DNA of 33,835 nucleotides from Archaeoglobus sp. JdFR-37 (GTDB lineage: Archaea > Halobacteriota > Archaeoglobi > Archaeoglobales > Archaeoglobaceae), in assembly GCA_002010215.1 (NCBI GenBank), contig MTMY01000017.1, positions 1 through 33,835 on the forward strand, written 5' to 3'. Each line of letters starts with the position of its first letter. Position 1 is the first letter of the stretch. Made by a program: the position numbers and the translations under genes. A model generated the notes under the pieces. It ran no database searches. It was not told the DNA's origin and saw nothing but the letters and a program-made list of their open reading frames with translations. Shown here piece after piece: positions 23,034-31,138 of this stretch.

Positions 23034-24221
23034 ATGAAAGTGAAGGTGATTGTGGAACTTATTGTGATTTTCGCTGTCTTAGCAATTCCTGCTGAGGTTT
23101 ATGCTGCAGGTTTTGGTCTTGCACCGTCATTTATTGATCTTAAAGACCTGACAAGGGGACAGAGTGTGGAAAGGAGTGTGAAAATATATAACAATCAGAA
23201 TCAGCCTCTGGAGCTGTATCCAGATACAGGGGAGTATAGTGATTGGGTTACAGTCCTGAATCCTGACGGAGGTGAGATTAAATCGATAAATGTTCCTCCA
23301 AACGGCTCAGCCACAGTTATTCTGAAGATAACTGTTCCGGCGACCGCTGCCAATGGTGAATATGAGATACCTGTTTACTTTGGCACCAAACCGCCAGAGG
23401 AGGGGACAGGAATTGGCGTTCAGGCCCCTGTGAAGGTGTTTTTAATAGTAACGGGTCAGCAGAGGATTAGCGTGAAGGTCATGTCTTATGAGGTGAGCGA
23501 TACAGAAGTTGGAGTTCCTGCGAGGTTAAGCATTACCGTTATGAATGACGGAAACGTGATTGCTCAGCCGGAGTTTAAGATCAAGATCTCGAAAGACGGA
23601 AGCGAGATATTTGAAAATAAAACTAAGGTAAAGATTCCGCCTCGGGAGATAGAGGAGATTAAGCTATCTTGGGACACCTCAAATGCTCAGAAGGGAAATT
23701 ATTCAGTAATGCTGACCGTAGATCTTGATGGTGAAACTGTTTATTCCCATGAAGTAGCGTTTAAGGTTTTTGAAAAAGGAACCCTGACAGCATCACTCTA
23801 TCTGGTTAATGCAAGCCTCAACAAGTACCTGGAAGTGGGTAAAACAGGAAAATTTGAAGTTTTCGTCAAAAATACGGGATACATCGACTATGAAGCCAAA
23901 TTGAGGGTTGAAGTGTATAGAGACGATGAGTTCCTCAGCGTGGTTCAGAGCGATTCAGTGTGGCTGGAAAAAGGAAATATGGCTCCGCTTACAGCGTACC
24001 TATTATTCGATGAAAAAGGAGAGTATACTCTCAAACCAGTGGTAGTTTATGCAGGAAAGTTGGCCATACTCAACGAGGCTTTTGTGAAAGTTGGAGTAGG
24101 AACGAAAACTCAAGAAAATTCAGAGGAGAAAGTTGCTGTAAAAGCACGTGGGTTCGAAGCATTTGCGCTGCTAACAGTAGTGATAGTCTTAATGACAATT
24201 CTATGGTTAAAAAGACGTTAA
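23034..24221 (+). CDS. Secreted, membrane-anchored beta-sandwich repeat protein
   Basis: A 395-residue surface protein. Residues 1-24 are a signal peptide (VIFAVLAIPAEVYAAGFG). Three or four immunoglobulin-like modules follow, of the kind seen in CARDB/NEW3 domains: VERSVKIYNNQNQPLELYPD, LSITVMNDGNVIAQPEFKIK and FEVFVKNTGYIDYEAKLRVE. Residues about 372-391 are a C-terminal membrane helix (FALLTVVIVLMTILWLKRR) ending in basic residues, so the protein is anchored with its bulk outside. Several N-x-S/T glycosylation sequons are present. It opens the surface locus, has its own promoter region and is separated from the next gene by 136 bases. It may form part of the cell envelope or support the fibre proteins downstream; the exact role is unknown. 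Confidence 0.75.
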   Translation: MKVKVIVELIVIFAVLAIPAEVYAAGFGLAPSFIDLKDLTRGQSVERSVKIYNNQNQPLELYPDTGEYSDWVTVLNPDGGEIKSINVPPNGSATVILKITVPATAANGEYEIPVYFGTKPPEEGTGIGVQAPVKVFLIVTGQQRISVKVMSYEVSDTEVGVPARLSITVMNDGNVIAQPEFKIKISKDGSEIFENKTKVKIPPREIEEIKLSWDTSNAQKGNYSVMLTVDLDGETVYSHEVAFKVFEKGTLTASLYLVNASLNKYLEVGKTGKFEVFVKNTGYIDYEAKLRVEVYRDDEFLSVVQSDSVWLEKGNMAPLTAYLLFDEKGEYTLKPVVVYAGKLAILNEAFVKVGVGTKTQENSEEKVAVKARGFEAFALLTVVIVLMTILWLKRR

Positions 24222-24302
24222 TTCAATCTTTTTTACCATTTTTTTTCCTGTTAATCACTTCTTAATCCTTCTACATTCTGGTTAACTCTGTTTTATTCTG
24301 AA

Positions 24303-24319
24303 ATTAACTAAGTAGTTTG
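24303..24319. promoter_or_regulatory. Candidate operator containing AACTAAGTAGTT, copy 1
   Basis: The 17 bases ATTAACTAAGTAGTTTG occur here, 39 bases before the GTG at 24358, and again identically at 26090-26106 upstream of the DUF1102 operon. The core AACTA-AG-TAGTT is a perfect inverted repeat with a two-base centre, the form of a dimeric winged-helix binding site. Identity over 17 bases between two promoters 1.8 kb apart, in otherwise unlike sequence, is unlikely by chance. Confidence 0.6.
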
Positions 24320-24357
24320 GAGCTAATGGACTGACAGCCGAAAAGGAGGTGAGTTAT

Positions 24358-25473
24358 GTGAGAAAAGAAATACTAGTGTTGGTGGTAATGGCATTATTGG
24401 CGTCACCAGCGTTTGGATTGACTGCAGCAAGCCAAGATTTAACGGAGCAGATAAGAGTTGATGTTGTTGCACATGTGGATCCGGCAGGAAACCCACCGTG
24501 GATAAAAGCGAAGTGGGAAATGTGGATGGAGCCTACCTATGAAGAACTTGTAGATGCTGACCCATACACAATTGGAACCCAAGGGGATATCGTACCGGGT
24601 GGAAACACGTACTTCTATTCCTTCGTGATAGTTAGTGACCCCAATGGTATTGAGGATCTTGATTATGGTAATGTGTATGTAGATGTATATCATCCAACAT
24701 GCGGCTGGGGAGATGGCAGCTTCAAGTATCAGGTACATGCTTATGAAATAACCCCACCACAGGATGAATATGGAGTACCAATGATGGATGTGCCCATATT
24801 CTATGGCTATACTGTTCGGGACCTTCTTGATATGGGTGTAGCTGCTGGTTACTTTACAGCTGAGGAGGCAGCTGAGCTCTGGGAGGAAATCCACCAGAAT
24901 GATGCGAGAATCTATGTGGCCGAACTTGAAATAAGCTACCACCAGCCTTATGGGTGGTATAGAGTTGAAGCTTGGGCCACCGACAACGATGGTGGACAGT
25001 CTGACAAGTTTATCAACTACTTCGAAGTCAGACCAATGCTTGCATGGGAGACAGACTTCAATACAGTTGAGTTCGCTAATGTGAAAGTTGGAACAAGGGC
25101 ACAGGTTAGCGGTGACTACGATCTGAACACTCCGTTTAGGCCAACCGTCAGAAACTTGGGCAATACACCAATAATCCTGTCCGCATATGCATCGGATGCC
25201 ACGAGCAACACAACTCCGCCAAAGCACTTTACGGACATCTTTGACATGAGATTCCTGAATGAGGATGTAATGCTACCGTCATTCGAGTGGTTCATGTTTA
25301 GCAACATGTTGCCGCCATGCAACACAACGAAGATTGACTTTAGCCTGCATCTACCACAGGGAGCACCCGCGTCAGACTACTCAGGTTACATACTGCTGAA
25401 GTTTGAGGGCTACGTGCTACCGTGCGATGTGCCAGAGTCAATAAGCGACCCAGTGCAACCATGGGCACCATAA
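24358..25473 (+). CDS. Secreted protein of unknown family (surface locus)
   Basis: A 371-residue secreted protein with signal peptide MRKEILVLVVMALLASPAFG and no C-terminal membrane helix, so it is released or attached to other envelope proteins. The mature part is rich in aromatic and acidic residues (WIKAKWEMWMEPTYEELVDA) and has a beta-rich C-terminal half (NTVEFANVKVGTRAQVSGDY) with conserved-looking cysteines (PTCGWGDG, PPCNTTK, PCDVPES) that could form disulfides. I cannot assign a family. The start is the GTG at 24358 because GGAGGTGAG lies just before it; the upstream GTG at 24349 falls inside that ribosome site. The shared palindrome upstream links it to the DUF1102 operon. Confidence 0.7.
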   Translation: MRKEILVLVVMALLASPAFGLTAASQDLTEQIRVDVVAHVDPAGNPPWIKAKWEMWMEPTYEELVDADPYTIGTQGDIVPGGNTYFYSFVIVSDPNGIEDLDYGNVYVDVYHPTCGWGDGSFKYQVHAYEITPPQDEYGVPMMDVPIFYGYTVRDLLDMGVAAGYFTAEEAAELWEEIHQNDARIYVAELEISYHQPYGWYRVEAWATDNDGGQSDKFINYFEVRPMLAWETDFNTVEFANVKVGTRAQVSGDYDLNTPFRPTVRNLGNTPIILSAYASDATSNTTPPKHFTDIFDMRFLNEDVMLPSFEWFMFSNMLPPCNTTKIDFSLHLPQGAPASDYSGYILLKFEGYVLPCDVPESISDPVQPWAP

Positions 25474-25489
25474 AGCTATAAGGACAATA

Positions 25490-25511
25490 TTTATTTTTTA
25501 ATTTTTATTTT
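25490..25511 (+). terminator. T-rich archaeal terminator
   Basis: Starting 17 bases after the stop codon of the secreted-protein gene is a 22-base T-rich stretch (TTTATTTTTTAATTTTTATTTT). Archaeal transcription commonly stops at such poly-T tracts without a hairpin, and it separates this gene from the next unit. Confidence 0.45.
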
Positions 25512-25568
25512 GAGAATTAGGTTAAGGGGTTTTACTGAATATATATTAGGAACTATAAAATTTAATTA

Positions 25569-25580
25569 AATACTAGTATT
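25569..25580. promoter_or_regulatory. Palindrome AATACTAGTATT before the winged-helix gene
   Basis: A perfect 12-base palindrome ends 24 bases before the ATG at 25605 and overlaps the likely TATA region (TTAATTAAATA, 25562-25572). A repressor bound here would block TBP, so autoregulation by the gene that follows is plausible. The same half-sites, spaced by five bases, occur at 11105-11121. Confidence 0.4.
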
Positions 25581-25604
25581 GATCATTATTTTTTGGTGTA
25601 GGTT

Positions 25605-26048
25605 ATGGATGGGATTGCTAGTTTGATATCTAATAAGCGCAGGAGGCTTTTGCTGAGGTATCTTGTGAACAACAATGGCAAAGGCAGCCTGGAAGAAGTC
25701 ATTTCTTATATCTGTGACAATGAAGGCGATCCTGAGTGTAAAAACCGGAAGAGTGTTTACATAAGCCTGAAGCAAACTCATATTCCGAAGCTGGAAAAGG
25801 CACGGCTTGTGATTTATGATAAAAGGTCGAACACCCTTTATCTGGAGGAGAGCTACAAGAAAGATGTGAAGATGTATGTTGAGTTCGTAGAAGGGGTTGA
25901 TATAAGCTGGAGTAAATACTATATTGGGCTCGCTGGTGTGGCGATGGCAGGAAGCGTTTATTTGATGGACTTCTGGGCACTTACGGTATCGTTTCTCTTC
26001 CTTGTGAGTGCTAGTCTGAATATAGCCAAACAAAGGAGAGTAATCTGA
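25605..26048 (+). CDS. Membrane-tethered winged-helix regulator (DUF7344-like)
   Basis: A 147-residue protein. The N-terminal winged helix begins ASLISNKRRRLLLRYLV, with VSLKQTHIPKLEKARLV-type recognition and wing residues (here YISLKQTHIPKLEKARLVIY). This pattern (SNxRRRxLLRYL ... SLxQTHIPKL) is that of the haloarchaeal DUF7344 transcription-factor-like family. The C-terminus has two membrane helices (about 105-121 and 124-139; YYIGLAGVAMAGSVYLMDFW), so the DNA-binding domain is held at the membrane. It lies between the secreted protein and the DUF1102 operon and is a likely sensor/regulator of the locus. DUF7344 genes commonly lie among surface-protein genes in haloarchaea, as I recall. Confidence 0.7.
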   Translation: MDGIASLISNKRRRLLLRYLVNNNGKGSLEEVISYICDNEGDPECKNRKSVYISLKQTHIPKLEKARLVIYDKRSNTLYLEESYKKDVKMYVEFVEGVDISWSKYYIGLAGVAMAGSVYLMDFWALTVSFLFLVSASLNIAKQRRVI

Positions 26049-26089
26049 TTAATGGGTCGTTAAAAGTTCAGAAAAACGGTTTGGCGGAT

Positions 26090-26106
26090 ATTAACTAAGT
26101 AGTTTG
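26090..26106. promoter_or_regulatory. Candidate operator containing AACTAAGTAGTT, copy 2
   Basis: The second copy of the 17-base element described at 24303-24319, placed 50 bases before the ATG of the first DUF1102-type gene. Similar distance to the start codon in both cases supports a promoter-linked function. Confidence 0.6.
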
Positions 26107-26155
26107 TGAGGATATATTCTACAAAAATGGAGGAGTAATAGAGGGGGTATGAAAA

Positions 26156-26665
26156 ATGATGGGGAGGCTTTTTGGGCTCGTATTGCTTGTAACCGCCTTA
26201 ATGCTGGCCATGAAAATTGGCGCAGATTTTGCCAGCTATGAGGCTGAAAGAAGCGTGCACATAGCAGTGGTGGCAGACGATCAGGAGCTCATTGACTTGG
26301 ACCCTCAGCAACCATATGCTTACTTAGGGAATGATGGTAAGCTCTACATTGATATAAGCGAAAACAATCCAAATTATGATGAAGGTCTTGGTAAGGGGAT
26401 AAGTCCTGATTCTGTGTATGCTTTCAATTGCATGTTCAATGTTTCAAACCATTTGTGGAATGGAACCACAATAGAGGTAAGGATAACCTCCAGCCATAGC
26501 TTGGTTAAACTTTACACCGATAATCTTGACTCAGCTGATAATACTGTCACGTTCCAGGTGCCACCTGAAAGCAGCGTCTGCGTGGGCATGGAGTTCAGCG
26601 GACAGGGTCTCGAACCGGATGAGGTCATTAATGGTACATTGACAATACATGCAGAACCTTCTTAA
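26156..26665 (+). CDS. DUF1102-type secreted protein 1 (TasA/camelysin-like)
   Basis: A 169-residue secreted protein, first of three tandem paralogues. A signal peptide (MMGRLFGLVLLVTALMLAMK) leads into IGADFASYEAERSV, an arrangement like the SipW-processed ATYAxFxD junction of TasA. The mature core shares the pattern VVADDQELIDL, QPYAYLGNDGKLYI, NPN, GISPDSVYAF and NHLWNGTTI with its neighbours and is expected to be a beta sandwich. Two cysteines (FNCMF, SVCVGM) may form a disulfide. It carries several N-glycosylation sequons. It probably forms extracellular fibres. The ATG at 26149 is out of frame; the start is the ATG pair at 26156/26159. Confidence 0.78.
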   Translation: MMGRLFGLVLLVTALMLAMKIGADFASYEAERSVHIAVVADDQELIDLDPQQPYAYLGNDGKLYIDISENNPNYDEGLGKGISPDSVYAFNCMFNVSNHLWNGTTIEVRITSSHSLVKLYTDNLDSADNTVTFQVPPESSVCVGMEFSGQGLEPDEVINGTLTIHAEPS

Positions 26666-26678
26666 TGGGGTGTTATAG

Positions 26679-27212
26679 ATGAACAAAATAGCCCTGCTGG
26701 TAATTTTTTCAGTGGCTCTGGCTTTGGTGGCTGGAGTTGGTGCAAACTTCAGGATGTTCAACGCGGAAAGAGAGTTCAGCGTGGCAGTGGTAGCGGATGA
26801 TCAGGAGCTTATAGACCTCACTCCGAACCAGCCGTACGCCTTTATAGATGATGATGGTAAAATGATCGTCAGATTCGACACGCTCAACAGAAATTATCCC
26901 GGCTATGGTAACGGGATTAGTCCGGATACAATCTATGTTTTTGATAAGGTATTCTGTGTCTCTAATGGGCTGTGGGATAATGAAACAATTGCTGTGGACC
27001 TAAGAGTTTCACCAAGTTTGGAAGGTATAATTAAACTTTACTCGCCAAGCAGTACTGAAAACAGAAGTCCGGATGAGGCTGGAAGTACTTTAATTACCGT
27101 AATAAAGCCAGGCGAGGATGCATGCATCGGTTTTGTGATAAACACTACAGGCTATACTAAAGACAACTCCTATGAAGGAACGATAACGATACAAGGGTAC
27201 AGGTTCACTTAA
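26679..27212 (+). CDS. DUF1102-type secreted protein 2 (TasA/camelysin-like)
   Basis: A 177-residue paralogue of the preceding gene, 13 bases downstream, with its own ribosome site GGGGTG. The signal peptide is MNKIALLVIFSVALALVAGV, followed by GANFRMFNAEREFSVAVVAD, then QELIDLTPNQPYAFIDDDGK, GISPDTIYVFDKVFCVSNGLW and the second cysteine in GEDACIGF. It is slightly longer than the others because of a loop near residues 120-145. Tandem expression with its paralogues suggests alternative or co-polymerising subunits. Confidence 0.78.
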   Translation: MNKIALLVIFSVALALVAGVGANFRMFNAEREFSVAVVADDQELIDLTPNQPYAFIDDDGKMIVRFDTLNRNYPGYGNGISPDTIYVFDKVFCVSNGLWDNETIAVDLRVSPSLEGIIKLYSPSSTENRSPDEAGSTLITVIKPGEDACIGFVINTTGYTKDNSYEGTITIQGYRFT

Positions 27213-27226
27213 AGCTGCTTAGGGGC

Positions 27227-27248
27227 TTTTTATAATTTTTTAATTTAA
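27227..27248 (+). terminator. T-rich stretch between DUF1102 genes 2 and 3
   Basis: CTTTTTATAATTTTTTAATTT lies between the second and third paralogue. It could stop part of the transcription, so the third gene and the downstream signal peptidase might be expressed at a lower level or from a separate promoter within this AT-rich stretch. Confidence 0.35.
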
Positions 27249-27264
27249 TTTCAGGTGAACAAAA

Positions 27265-27774
27265 ATGAAAACGACAGTGATGACATTAGTTACTCTTACA
27301 GCTATGATAGGTATAATTTTGTTCTCGGTATCAGGGGGTCTCATTAATTATGATTCAGAGAGGACATTCAGGGTGATGGTGGTCACTGAGGATCAGGAGC
27401 TCATAAAGCTCATTCCGGCACAGCCATATGCCTACATAGGACGTGATGGAAAGCTGTATGTGGAAATCACTGAGTCAAATCCAAATTTTCCAGGATATGG
27501 GTCTGGGTTAAGTCCTGACACTGTTTATGCTTTTGATTGTGTTTTCAAGGTGAAAAATTCTCTGTGGCAGAATCAGACCATTTTCTTCGCGATTAACTCA
27601 TCATCTCCCAGCATTCTTGTTTATAGCCCGGAGGACACCTTTGTTAATTCACCTGAAACTGCTACCATGAATATGGTTTTCCCGCTTCAGTGGAAAGAAG
27701 AAATCTGTATTGGTATGGTTTTCAACCTCAGTGACACTACGGAGGTGGGAGTGAAAATAAATGCTACAATCTAG
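27265..27774 (+). CDS. DUF1102-type secreted protein 3 (TasA/camelysin-like)
   Basis: A 169-residue third paralogue. The signal segment MTLVTLTAMIGIILFSVSGG is followed by LINYDSERTFRVMVVTEDQE, QPYAYIGRDGKLYVEITESN, NPNFPGYGSGLSPDTVYAFD and the cysteine pair in FDCVF and EEICIGM. It is preceded by a poorer ribosome site (CAGGTGA). It lies 38 bases upstream of the signal peptidase. The three copies have diverged clearly, so the duplication is old and each copy probably has a kept function. Confidence 0.78.
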   Translation: MKTTVMTLVTLTAMIGIILFSVSGGLINYDSERTFRVMVVTEDQELIKLIPAQPYAYIGRDGKLYVEITESNPNFPGYGSGLSPDTVYAFDCVFKVKNSLWQNQTIFFAINSSSPSILVYSPEDTFVNSPETATMNMVFPLQWKEEICIGMVFNLSDTTEVGVKINATI

Positions 27775-27812
27775 TTCTTAATTGGCATTTGAGTTAGTAA
27801 TGGGGTGCATGT

Positions 27813-28844
27813 ATGCGAAAAGCAGTAAAAAAGATTCTTAGTTTAATAACAATAATTTTGACCGTATCGTCTATAGCTGGAGCTTTGCTGGAGAGACCTG
27901 TGTTGATATCATATGTTACGTCTGGAAGTATGGTTCCTACGATTCATGAAAATGACTTGATTTTCATAAATCCCTTGGCTATAAATTATGGAGTCGGAGA
28001 TATAATCGTCTTCGAATCAGATGGAAAATGGATCTGTCATCGGATTTTTGCCATCACTGATAAAGGATTTTTGACAAAGGGAGATAACAACATTGCTATA
28101 GACCAACTCGAGGGTCAATCGGCAGTTAAACCGGATAAAATAGCCGGGAAAGTCGTGACTTTCATGGATAAGCCTGTAGTCATTCCTGGAGTCGGTGATA
28201 AACTCGGGCTGATCTCAGCCTACGCATGGGAACACAGATTTATAATGCTCGTTCTGCTGGCAATAGCTGGCTTATTTCAGATTGTAGGTGGTGAGAAGGC
28301 TACCAAGAAAAAAACCAGAAGGTTTCTGAAAATTCGGTTCTCTCAGGTTTTTGTTGCAGCCTCTTTTTCAGTAATTCTACTACTGACAGTCGTATCAGCC
28401 TTGATGATCGGAGGGCAGGATATCCAATATGGTACAACAGTAGCTGGGAATGTGCGACCAGAGTGGGTTCTGCCAGGATCTACCTTTGAGAGGCCTATCC
28501 TTCTTGAGAACCGGGGAGTGTATCCATATCTTTATGTTGTTAAAGACGATGGTGGTAGAGCATCCGTTAAAAAATGGTTTTTGCTTGGCCCAGGAGAAAG
28601 TAAGGAGGTGGATGTGATAATAAGAGCACCTAAAGAAACTAGCATATATTCTGAGCACATCATCATCGCCAGGTACTTACCTGTTGCACCACTGGAATTT
28701 TTGGCAACTCTCGCTTTATATAACCACTTTCTGCCAATTCTGGTTATTGACTTTGAATTTGCCATGTTCTTTGTTCTCCTGTACATTCTCACCGGCAGCA
28801 ATGAAGTTTATAAGATTCGGTTACCATGGAGGCTCAGATCATGA
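27813..28844 (+). CDS. Dedicated signal peptidase I with extra membrane and extracellular domains (SipW/Sec11-like)
   Basis: A 343-residue membrane protein. After an N-terminal helix (about 8-25), the catalytic domain contains TSGSMVPTIHENDLIF with nucleophile Ser39, the Ser-His type (not Ser-Lys) general base His76 in WICHRIF, and KGDNN (89-93) with Asp91. This is the archaeal/ER Sec11 and Bacillus SipW arrangement. Three further membrane helices (about 143-159, 178-199, 311-333) and a beta-rich extracellular module (GTTVAGNVRPEWVLPGSTFE) are extra to a minimal peptidase of about 180 residues. Its place directly after three TasA-like genes argues that it processes them. Its last four bases overlap the next start (ATGA). 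Confidence 0.87.
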   Translation: MRKAVKKILSLITIILTVSSIAGALLERPVLISYVTSGSMVPTIHENDLIFINPLAINYGVGDIIVFESDGKWICHRIFAITDKGFLTKGDNNIAIDQLEGQSAVKPDKIAGKVVTFMDKPVVIPGVGDKLGLISAYAWEHRFIMLVLLAIAGLFQIVGGEKATKKKTRRFLKIRFSQVFVAASFSVILLLTVVSALMIGGQDIQYGTTVAGNVRPEWVLPGSTFERPILLENRGVYPYLYVVKDDGGRASVKKWFLLGPGESKEVDVIIRAPKETSIYSEHIIIARYLPVAPLEFLATLALYNHFLPILVIDFEFAMFFVLLYILTGSNEVYKIRLPWRLRS

Positions 28845-29650
28845 AGAGGGCAATGTTGCTTATCATTGCCGTCTTAACAGTAATGGCTGTTGATGCAAGC
28901 ATCAGAAGTATAAACGAGTCCAGAGCATTTACTGTAGTCATTACGGAACCGGAAAATTCTCTCATATCCTATGAGTGTGGTATTGAGGCTAAACTCAGGC
29001 CTGGTTACTGGAGCGCTGTAAAAGTGGCTCAGCTGGAAAATAGAATGCAGGAGGAGGTGATAATAAACTATTCTCAACACTTATGGATTGAAGGGGGAGA
29101 AGGTATCAGATTTATTGGGATAGATGCTCCTTTATCGCTTCAGCCACTTGAAAGCCAAGAGGTTATGGGCGGATTTATTGTGGATGAACATTCAACAAAT
29201 GGTAAGCTCTATTTTGTATTCTCAGCTACTTGGCCTAATGGAAGTGCGGTTATAAAAACAGGTGTGTGCCCCTTGGAAGTTGAGGTTAAACATAATTCAA
29301 TGTCGGTATGGGCTTTTCCTGAAGGACACCACAAGTGGGATGATGAAAGCCGGGGCGGTTACTTCTATTACGATGGAGGAAGCCTTATAGTGCCCATATA
29401 TTCGAACCGAGACACTCAGATAGGATGGCTTCAGATAATGGGTGGAGAGACTACCACTATCTGCTACAACCTCACTTCTAGTGGTTACAGGATCGATAAA
29501 ATCAACCTAATGGTAAAAGTGGACGAAATCCAAGAGAATAACCCTGATAATTACACCTATGTAGTGGAAAACGTTGACAGGGAATCCTTCTGCATAGATA
29601 TTGGCGAGTTCAGTGAAGGCTATATAGCAGCCCATGCTGTGGTTCGCTGA
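28841..29650 (+). CDS. Secreted protein of the fibre locus, DUF1102-related
   Basis: A 269-residue secreted protein, translationally coupled to the signal peptidase (ATGA overlap). GGAGG at 28828-28832 serves as ribosome site, so the start is the ATG at 28841 rather than 28826. The signal peptide is MKRAMLLIIAVLTVMAVDAS. The following SIRSINESRAFTVVITEPEN resembles the junction and first strand of the DUF1102-type proteins, but the rest is longer and diverged, as if two beta modules were joined. It may be a minor subunit, cap or anchor of the fibre, as TapA is for TasA; that role is inference. Confidence 0.68.
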   Translation: MKRAMLLIIAVLTVMAVDASIRSINESRAFTVVITEPENSLISYECGIEAKLRPGYWSAVKVAQLENRMQEEVIINYSQHLWIEGGEGIRFIGIDAPLSLQPLESQEVMGGFIVDEHSTNGKLYFVFSATWPNGSAVIKTGVCPLEVEVKHNSMSVWAFPEGHHKWDDESRGGYFYYDGGSLIVPIYSNRDTQIGWLQIMGGETTTICYNLTSSGYRIDKINLMVKVDEIQENNPDNYTYVVENVDRESFCIDIGEFSEGYIAAHAVVR

Positions 29651-29709
29651 ACTCTGTTTCGGAAAATTGTTTATTCTGGATATTTATACTAAAATGTATA
29701 ATAAAATAT

Positions 29710-30729
29710 ATGGACCTCAGGGAGATAAAGGAGATGGAGCTCAGAACAGTACTGTCACTGGTTTCTCTTATTATATTGATCGCATCCATTATTGCGCTCT
29801 ATCGAATCTGGGATGTTCAGGATGAAGTCATTCAGAAGGTGGAGGTAGGAGAGTATAGAATTAGGAGCAAATTTACTCCTTCAGCTAAGATAGAGTCTCC
29901 AACTCTGATTTATGAGAGGAAAGAATTGATTAAGTATGGTAGAGATGAGTTTTTTCCCACTCTAATCAAGGACTTCTGGTTGGACTACGAGATTGAAATA
30001 GCTGGAAAGGGGATATTCATTGGAGACTACGAAATTAAAACATATCTTGAACCATCTTCTGCTAGAAATGCACCACACTGGAGTAAAGAGCTACCGTATT
30101 CAAAGAGGAAGGTTTTCTCAGAAAGTGGTGTGAGCGATAAAATCAGAATCGACTGGAAATACATATTAAACCTCTGGAATGATATTCAGAGGGAGATAGG
30201 GGTCGCATACACTAATCCTTCTATAAGAATAGTATCTGTGATAAAGCTCCGAGGAAATGCTGGAGATACCGGGGTGGAGCGAAACATCGTTCACGAGGCT
30301 AGAATATATTATGGGAAAACCATATCCTTTGAAAAACTCACTCTGGAGAAGTCGGAAAAGATTTTTAAGGATGTGAAGGTAATTAACAAGATTGGGGACG
30401 GATTTCCCAGTTTTAGTCCAAGTACTGCGAAATTTGGTCTCGGGTTGATTGTAGTAATATCTGGAACATCCTTTCTGTTGGTTTCTAGAAAAACGATTCT
30501 GGATGGCATTGTTGCCTTCTTAGAGGATAGAAGAGTGGGACGCTTTAAACGTAAATATGGCTCGCTGGTTGTGAGAATCAACAGCAGCCTCCCCCATACG
30601 AGAACTGTTAGGGTAGGTAGTCTCGATGACCTCGGCAAACTGGCGTTTGAACTCGAAAAGCCGATACTTGAAACAGACGAATTTTATGGAGTTCTCGAAG
30701 GGGATGTCTTGTATGCTGTGAAAAAATGA
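29710..30729 (+). CDS. DUF5305-like membrane protein
   Basis: A 339-residue protein with an N-terminal membrane helix (about 12-31, VLSLVSLIILIASIIALYRI), a large beta-rich extracellular domain (EYRIRSKFTPSAKIESPTLI ... DYEIEIAGKGIFIGDYEIKT), a second helix (241-259, GLGLIVVISGTSFLLV) and a cytoplasmic C-terminal tail of about 80 residues with IVAFLEDRRVGRFKRKYG. This matches the layout of haloarchaeal DUF5305, which often lies next to signal peptidase and DUF1102-type genes. A TATA-like ATATTTATAC about 30 bases upstream fits a leaderless ATG at 29710; the ATG at 29734 is an alternative with a GGGAG site. Confidence 0.65.
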   Translation: MDLREIKEMELRTVLSLVSLIILIASIIALYRIWDVQDEVIQKVEVGEYRIRSKFTPSAKIESPTLIYERKELIKYGRDEFFPTLIKDFWLDYEIEIAGKGIFIGDYEIKTYLEPSSARNAPHWSKELPYSKRKVFSESGVSDKIRIDWKYILNLWNDIQREIGVAYTNPSIRIVSVIKLRGNAGDTGVERNIVHEARIYYGKTISFEKLTLEKSEKIFKDVKVINKIGDGFPSFSPSTAKFGLGLIVVISGTSFLLVSRKTILDGIVAFLEDRRVGRFKRKYGSLVVRINSSLPHTRTVRVGSLDDLGKLAFELEKPILETDEFYGVLEGDVLYAVKK

Positions 30730-30746
30730 TGTATATGGTGATATGG

Positions 30747-30983
30747 ATGAGTAAAAGAACGAAGATTGAGATAATGGTTGAAATACTTAAAATAGCTACG
30801 CATGGAGTCAACAAAACTCGAATAGTTTACGATGCGAATCTCAATTTCAGAGTTGCAGACAGGTACATTGACGAGCTGAAAAAGCTCGGCTATCTCAAAA
30901 GCCAGTCTCGTGAGGGCAGGAAAATTTATATGACGACTTCTGAGGGGTTAAAATTTTTAGAAAAATTTAATAAATTTAAGTAG
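30747..30983 (+). CDS. Small winged-helix protein 1
   Basis: A 78-residue stand-alone winged-helix protein: MSKRTKIEIMVEILKIATHG, then NKTRIVYDANLNFRVADRYI (recognition helix) and a wing with EGRKIYMTTSEGLKFLEKF. It belongs to the archaeal one-domain wHTH group (HTH_45-like; cf. Sso10a). The start at 30747 is chosen because GGTGAT lies at 30737-30742; an upstream ATG at 30726 overlaps the end of the previous gene. A likely DNA-binding regulator of the locus or a DNA-architectural protein. Confidence 0.72.
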   Translation: MSKRTKIEIMVEILKIATHGVNKTRIVYDANLNFRVADRYIDELKKLGYLKSQSREGRKIYMTTSEGLKFLEKFNKFK

Positions 30984-31138
30984 CAGATATTATGAGGATG
31001 TACTATTTATTTCAAATGTTTATAATAATAGCTTCTGTTATATTTCATCTAAAGTAAAATTAATCCAAGTGCCTGAAAAATTTAAATATGATTGTGTATT
31101 AAGAAATAGAGATTCTAATGATTTGCACTGGTGGAAAA

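Noticed and set aside
26149-26158. The ATG at 26149 as start of the first DUF1102 gene
   Set aside because: It is in another frame; the in-frame ATG pair at 26156/26159 leads directly into the signal peptide.
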